Source: Acanthaster planci (taxonomy: Eukaryota; Echinodermata; Asteroidea; Valvatida; Acanthasteridae). From it: a DNA stretch of 11,704 bases. The DNA lies in assembly GCF_001949145.1 (NCBI RefSeq), contig NW_019091377.1, positions 1,562,168-1,573,871 on the forward strand, in the 5' to 3' direction. Under the pieces are notes generated by a model, which saw nothing but the letters and a program-made list of their open reading frames with translations, had not been told where the DNA came from and made no database searches. Positions 7,824-11,704 of this stretch are shown piece after piece. A program made the position numbers and the translations under genes. How positions within the stretch are numbered: the first letter of the stretch is position 1; every line of letters begins with the position of its first letter.

Positions 7824-8718
7824 CTGCAGGAAGGACAGAAAGAGATTCAAGGAATGCACCCTATCCCTGTCCAACATGTTGCACTGGGCAATCCACAGAA
7901 ATGGCCGGACTGTCACCTGCACGACAATGGAAGCTAATCCCACTTTTACTGAACAGTGTTACTGTTAACAGCAGGCCACGGAGTCACTGATGGTTGGATC
8001 TTGGGTTACTGAAGCAAAAGTGTGATCTGATACAACGAAATGGGTCTTGAGGACAACTTATTCACAATTTTGTTTTAGTTTGCATGGAAAGAACAAACCG
8101 AGCTGCTGAGTGAAAATGGACATAGGTGTAACAATTATGAGGGCTCCTTCTGATTTCCGTTTTGCAAGATCTGGTACCCTGCGACTAACTTTGTTAGGTT
8201 TGGTCACAGACAATTAGGTTCTGAGTTAATGCTTCCATTAATTCTGTCTCTTATCACTTTTTGCTTCAGTAGAGGCTGCAATCAGCGACTGATAAGCTAC
8301 TTACTGAATATGACGGACTGGGGCTTTTTTAGAGGCTGAGAGATTTTGGGGGTTTCGTACACACGACACATTGGGAATGGGGCCCAGTGGGTACAGTTTG
8401 TGACTCCTGATCACAGGGTCAGGAGTTCGAAGCCAGCTGCTGGCCGTAAGCCATAGCCTTGGCCAAGCCACTTAACCCCTGCTTGGCTGTCACCAGTCAG
8501 GGAGTGCAAATAGGTAATAGATGGCATTAGATGGGGAGCGGCCTGCGATGGACTGGCAACCCATAAAGGGGAACATAACAATTCCCAGTCATTCCATGCT
8601 GGGGAAATTGGAACAAAACACTGGCCTGCCAAGCCAGAGTATCTTGGCTTTGCTCACACACTACCCCAACCCATTTCCAAAAAAACCCACAGAGCACTGT
8701 CACTGACGATAAACAAAC
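7824..8718 (-). other. RabGAP intron, 895 bp, with SINE
   Basis: A phase-0 intron between donor GAG/GTTTGT (8718) and acceptor CCTGCAG (7824). The middle to left-central part (about 8373-8615) is a tRNA-derived SINE, described separately. The rest shows nothing recognisable. Confidence 0.8.
8373..8615 (+). mobile_element. tRNA-derived SINE
   Basis: An internal RNA polymerase III promoter is visible. The A box at about 8380-8390 (GGGCCCAGTGG against TRGYNNARNGG, one mismatch) is followed after tRNA-like spacing by the B box GTTCGAAGCC at 8425-8434, an exact match to GTTCGANNCC. The body carries GCCACTTAACCCC and GCCTGCGATGGACTGGCAAC, both reminiscent of conserved central regions shared by many animal SINEs. 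I see no clear poly(A) or target-site duplication, so the ends are approximate and the copy is probably old. It is inserted antisense to the RabGAP gene. The family cannot be named without a repeat library. Confidence 0.7.
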
Positions 8719-8885
8719 CTCTTCTAGCATCAGGTAGAAGAACTCGTGCACAGGCTTCTTGTTGAAGTACCAGAATTTCTCTGTGGAGGGGAAGATGCGC
8801 ACTTTGGTCTCCACAACGAATCGGACTGGCTCCTGGATACCAGTGATCACCAGATCCACGGCAATGGTCATGAACATGCCTTTAT
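8719..8885 (-). CDS. RABGAP1-like exon: DUF3694 (kinesin-like) region, C-terminal part
   Basis: A 167-bp exon coding partial residues 151-206. It contains MFMTIAVDLVITGIQEPVRF followed by VETKVRIFPSTEKFWYF, then EFFYLMLEE. The AVDLVIT-QEPVRF-ETKVR string is a strongly conserved hallmark of RABGAP1 and RABGAP1L, in the region annotated as DUF3694 for its likeness to part of kinesin-3 proteins; its molecular role is poorly defined. The acceptor is TTCCCCTTCGCAG and the donor GAG/GTTTGT. The split first codon (G+AT) gives Asp with the preceding exon, and the exon ends in phase 0. Confidence 0.93.
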
Positions 8886-9500
8886 CTGCGAAGGGGAACC
8901 AGACAAGACCAAAGTGAGATTGCTGCAGCAGGCTCCTGGCTACAGTGGATGACCAGAGCTACAGGAATTTGGAAAGCACCACAGTGAACTGAAATAGGAA
9001 CCAGACAACATGGCTGACTTCAGTGATGCTTACAAGGCCACTTTTGTACAGTAACAGAATTTGATTTTGAAAGTACTACCTGCATTCTGCAAGTTGAAGG
9101 GCTGCAGAAACTTTCAAAGAAGGAATGATTTTTACACATTTTTCCCTTTCAAAACTGACTAAAAAGCAAGTAACTATTTTCATGCAAATTTATTCTGATT
9201 GTTTGATGACATGTTCATGTGTGTGTAGATGTCAACACGAGGAAAGTGAATAAAAAGTTTCCACACTGTTTTCATCGTTAGAACAGCAGTCATGATTATC
9301 AAAGCAGAAAAGTGATGTCCAACATGGAGAACTTATTGGTAGTCTGTGTGGTTGCAGCACGAGTTGGAAACTGCTTAGGTTACCAGCCAAAATGTTGCGT
9401 GACATGTGAAGCTGCATTCCTTATTCCTATAAGATCTCACAAAATCTAATGGATTTGATAGGATCTGGCAAGGTGGAGGTCGATAGTCATTGGGACCTAC
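8886..9500 (-). other. RabGAP intron, 615 bp
   Basis: A phase-1 intron with donor G/GTAGGT at 9500 and acceptor CCCTTCGCAG at 8886. It is AT-rich and unremarkable; I see no repeat, RNA gene or nested coding region. Confidence 0.8.
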
Positions 9501-9609
9501 CCAGGCCTGGAGGAGACTCGGTGTTGAGCACCTCAAGGTCTGCTTTGTTGGGGTCCCACATGCTGTAGACAGTGTAATTCTTGCCATCGGAGCTGGTCTC
9601 AAGATTAAC
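9501..9609 (-). CDS. RABGAP1-like exon: DUF3694 region, middle part
   Basis: A 109-bp exon coding partial residues 115-150. It reads SSDGKNYTVYSMWDPNK and then EVLNTESPPGL, matching the SSDGK-Y-(S)W(N/D)P-V-N-E(T/S)P pattern of RABGAP1 and RABGAP1L. The acceptor is ATCTCTCCCAG and the donor G/GTAGGT. It starts in phase 0 and ends with one extra G used by the next exon. The correct frame is not the longest open frame in this interval, so simple ORF calling misses it. Confidence 0.9.
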
Positions 9610-10198
9610 CTGGGAGAGATCATAATATTACACAGAGATGTAATGAAGTCGATCATAAGCCGATTACACGCCAGTCACAAGGTAGTCTCATGCCAGTCAC
9701 ATGTCAGTCACATCAGTCACAAGCCAGTAACAAGTCAGCCACACGCCAGTCACAAGTCAGTCACAAGTCAATAACAAGTCAGTCACAAACAGTCACAAGT
9801 CAGTAACAAGTCAATCACAAGCCAGTCACAAGTCAATCATAAGCCAGTCACAAATAGGCCACAATCAGTTACGGTCAATCACAAGCTAGTCACCGGTCAA
9901 TAGCAAGTCAGTCACAAGCCAGTCAAAAGTCAATCCCAAGCCACTCAAGAGTCAATTGTATGTCAGTCATAGATGAGTCACAAGTCAGAGCCAAGTCAAT
10001 GTCAAGATAATCCCAGTCATCCTTAAAGTCAGTTGCAAATCAACATATTGTAAATCAACTAAAAAACTGCAGAACACCGCCTAATGTCTATCACACTGTA
10101 AGTCACATGATGAGAACTACCAATGAAAAGTTTTGTGCAGGGAGACAAGGCTCACAAGGGAAACTATAACCGGGATGTCAAAGGTCATTCAGACTTAC
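9610..10198 (-). other. RabGAP intron, 589 bp, mostly minisatellite
   Basis: A phase-0 intron with donor GTG/GTAAGT (10198) and acceptor TCTCCCAG (9610). About 60 percent of it is the 11-bp tandem array at 9668-10020. The remaining part near the donor shows nothing else. Confidence 0.85.
9668..10020. repeat. Minisatellite, 11-bp unit, about 32 copies
   Basis: A degenerate head-to-tail array with + strand unit AAGTCARTCAC. Most units keep 11 bp exactly, with a few 9- or 10-bp copies. Copies with AAGCC and AAGTC, and with CAGTC and CAATC, tend to alternate in the middle of the array, hinting at a 22-bp higher-order unit. One unit near 9974-9981 holds TGAGTCAC, an AP-1-like site. Because 11 is not a multiple of 3, and variants bring stops, it is not a coding repeat. 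Confidence 0.92.
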
Positions 10199-10265
10199 CA
10201 CATCCAGGAGGTGCATCTCCCTGTCTGGTACCTCTCTCCCTGGACTGATGAGAAGACCAAAACAT
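10199..10265 (-). CDS. RABGAP1-like short exon: DUF3694 region
   Basis: A 67-bp exon coding partial residues 93-114. Its residues CFGLLISPGREVPD followed by EMHLLDV match the ERCFGL-SPGR-MHLLD string conserved in RABGAP1 and RABGAP1L. The acceptor is CTCATTTTGTAG and the donor GTG/GTAAGT, a near-perfect consensus. Its first base completes an Arg codon begun by AG at the end of the previous exon, so the phase-2 junction checks exactly. It is too short to stand out as an open frame and was found by splice-phase matching. Confidence 0.92.
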
Positions 10266-10621
10266 CTACAAAATGAGAGAGGGACAAACAAGGCACCGGT
10301 TTAAGACTGCGGACTGTAATTCGTTTGTTACACTCCTACTAGACCTCCTATATGTACTAGACCTCCCATATGCAAGTACTTCACCTCCCATGGAAAAGTG
10401 CTGGACTTTCCACTGGCAAGTACTCTACCTTCCTCTGGCAAGTACTCTACCTCCCTCTGGCAAGTGCTCCAACTCCCTCTGGCAAGTGCTCCACCTCCCA
10501 CAGGTAAAGTACTCTACTTCCTACTGGCAAGTACTCTACCTCCCTCCGGCAAGTACTCTACCTCCCACAGGTAAGTACTCTACCTCCCTCTGGCAAGTAC
10601 TCCATTTCCCCACCAACCCAC
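10266..10621 (-). other. RabGAP intron, 356 bp, mostly 22-bp minisatellite
   Basis: A phase-2 intron with donor AG/GTGGGT (10621) and acceptor TTTTGTAG (10266). Nearly four fifths of it is the tandem array at 10337-10611, which comes within 10 bp of the donor. Confidence 0.85.
10337..10611. repeat. Minisatellite, 22-bp unit, about 13 copies
   Basis: A tandem array whose + strand unit begins TACTCTACCTCC and ends TGGCAAG. Unit length is 22 bp almost throughout; the first is 18 bp, one is 23 bp, and the last is cut at 14 bp. Units on the right half are the most alike. Two copies carry CACAGGTAAG in place of CTCTGGCAAG. On the gene strand most units contain GAGGTAG, a weak look-alike of a 5' splice site. 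The array ends 10 bp from the true exon boundary. Confidence 0.95.
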
Positions 10622-10896
10622 CTCTCTATGTTGAGGACCCGGTGGTGGCTCTGCTGCACGGTCACCACCACCTCCTTCTTGACGCCCTGCCGCAGCTTGA
10701 AGCAGCGCTTGTCCCGTGGCACCGCCCCAAAGTTGCCCCGCCCGTCGTCCTCCCGGATGTCCACCAGCACGGGGATGGTGAAACTCATCAGGGTCTCGCG
10801 GGGCGAGGTGGGGGCACCGGGGGCACCGTCCACCAGGCCTGGGCTGCGTGGCACGCGGTGGAAGGCTTGGCCGAAGCAAGTTAGGATTCGCTGGAC
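10622..10896 (-). CDS. RABGAP1-like exon: PTB end and start of DUF3694
   Basis: The most N-terminal RabGAP exon visible (275 bp; partial residues 1-92). It begins VQRILTCFGQAF, which looks like the closing helix of the PTB/PID domain of RABGAP1. A linker with GLVDGAPGAPTSPRETLMSF follows, then IPVLVDIREDDGRGNFGAVP and CFKLRQGVKKEVVVTVQQ, the strongly conserved opening of the DUF3694 region. The acceptor is GGATTCTCCAG and the donor AG/GTGGGT. It starts in phase 0 and ends in phase 2. RABGAP1 proteins act on Rab GTPases at endosomes and in mitotic cells (RABGAP1 is also called GAPCenA), with PTB-mediated partner binding; this is family knowledge. The start codon and most of the PTB domain lie beyond the right edge. 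A second AG at 10892-10891 could remove two residues. Confidence 0.92.
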
Positions 10897-11479
10897 CTGG
10901 AGAATCCATTCAGACAGTATTAGTGCATTCATTTTGCGCAGTTATGACTCGTAAACTGAACATCATTCAAACAGTTAAAAAGTGTATCAATCAACACCAA
11001 TTTTCCTCAATCCCACATTGAGCTGATCAGGAAAAGTGTTAAGTGAAAGTACCTTCCTGAATCCTCCAAATTCTAACAAGGTGCAGTGACCCACTGGCAC
11101 TTTCTCTGTGCTTAGAAAAAAAAATGGACATTATGCACACACACATCTGAACCTGCAATACTGAGCATCAGTTGAAGTCACCTTCCAACACCACGTGTTG
11201 CTATTTTGGGCATTTTGGAAGGCTGAAGTTGACTCCAGCAATCCATCAAAATGCATCATTTCGATCTCGGTGCAATGTGGGGTATAATGTGGTGCCAACG
11301 TCACTGCCAATTAATGAGCTACTTAGTGGCTGTGCAAAACTGTGTGGTGGTATCAGTAGGACAAGTCATAATGGTCGCATCAGGACTGGTAATCCTTTCT
11401 GTGTGCAGTACTTTGAACTGGATGAATCCATTTCAAACTGTAGCTTGAGAATGTCCCTCCTGCTCGACCTTCTGCTACC
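10897..11479 (-). other. RabGAP intron (upstream part), nothing recognised
   Basis: Sequence upstream of the first visible exon. I find no PTB-domain exon on the - strand here and no conserved frame on the + strand; the frame at 11172-11543 has no motif and runs into the repeat at 11480. The rest of this intron continues past the window. Confidence 0.6.
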
Positions 11480-11704
11480 CAGGGGCGGATCCAGAACCGA
11501 CTTTGGGAGGGGGCAAATTCGGAAATATTTCTCTGAGGGGTGAGGATACATTTTGGGGCTTTTTGCATGCTTTTGGAAGGAAAAGAAATGCCAGACCATA
11601 GAAAAAAATCTGTCTTTCATAACTTGAAAAAGTTTCTGTTCTGTTGGGGGTGGGTGGGGTGGGGGGTATGTCCCCCATTGGCCCCTAGATCCCCCATCGG
11701 CCCC
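11480..11704 (+). mobile_element. Partial MITE-like repeat, cut by window edge
   Basis: CAGGGGCGGATCCAGAACC at 11480 resembles the terminal inverted repeat of hAT-type non-autonomous elements common in many animal genomes. It is followed by G-rich sequence, A/T runs, a polyG/GGGTGGGG tract at 11645-11667, and a 19-bp near-repeat starting TCCCCCAT at 11671 and 11690. CCCCTAGATCC near 11683-11693 resembles the inner part of the opposite end. No transposase is seen, and the far terminus is outside the window. Confidence 0.4.

Noticed and set aside
9668-10611. Two tandem arrays considered as CRISPR-like
   Set aside because: Units of 11 and 22 bp are contiguous with no unique spacers, and the arrays lie in introns of an animal gene. 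They are minisatellites.
10580-10909. Pro/Arg/Gly-rich frames on both strands over the first RabGAP exon
   Set aside because: They are alternative-frame shadows of the conserved exon at 10622-10896, whose frame splices in phase to the next exon.

Overview
The window looks like nuclear DNA of an animal, most likely an invertebrate deuterostome (amphioxus, hemichordate or echinoderm type). The evidence is a gene split into short exons with GT-AG introns, a single-exon rhodopsin-class GPCR, a tRNA-derived SINE, minisatellites, and recurrent GTACATGTA palindromes in the non-coding part. I cannot fix the species. There is no bacterial operon, phage, CRISPR array or defence system here.

There are two real genes. 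(1) On the + strand, 1109-2182 is an uninterrupted 357-residue class A GPCR of the GPR21/GPR52 orphan type. (2) On the - strand, six consecutive exons between 10896 and 6075 encode an internal 339-residue piece of a RABGAP1/RABGAP1L-type Rab GTPase-activating protein. The piece runs from the probable end of the PTB domain, through the kinesin-like DUF3694 region and an acidic/serine-rich linker, into the first motif of the TBC domain. All six exons keep one open frame, all boundaries are GT/AG, and the phases match. The N-terminal exons lie beyond the right edge. The catalytic half of TBC and the coiled-coil tail are expected beyond the left edge.

Layout: 1-1108, GPCR upstream region with a candidate splice acceptor and an overlapping uORF. 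1109-2182, GPCR. 2183-6074, its probable 3' UTR and then long non-coding sequence with a twin E-box palindrome and a strong 110-bp hairpin. 6075-10896, RabGAP exons with introns of 356-1350 bp, three of which contain a SINE, an 11-bp minisatellite or a 22-bp minisatellite. 10897-11704, intron sequence ending in a partial MITE-like repeat.

The main point of interest is the arrangement. In vertebrates GPR21 lies in an intron of RABGAP1 and GPR52 in an intron of RABGAP1L. Here a single GPR21/52-like gene lies antisense downstream of the same RabGAP's first TBC exon, apparently inside one intron of at least 6 kb. This suggests the nested pair predates the vertebrate duplications. The intronic placement still depends on finding the next TBC exon to the left of base 1.
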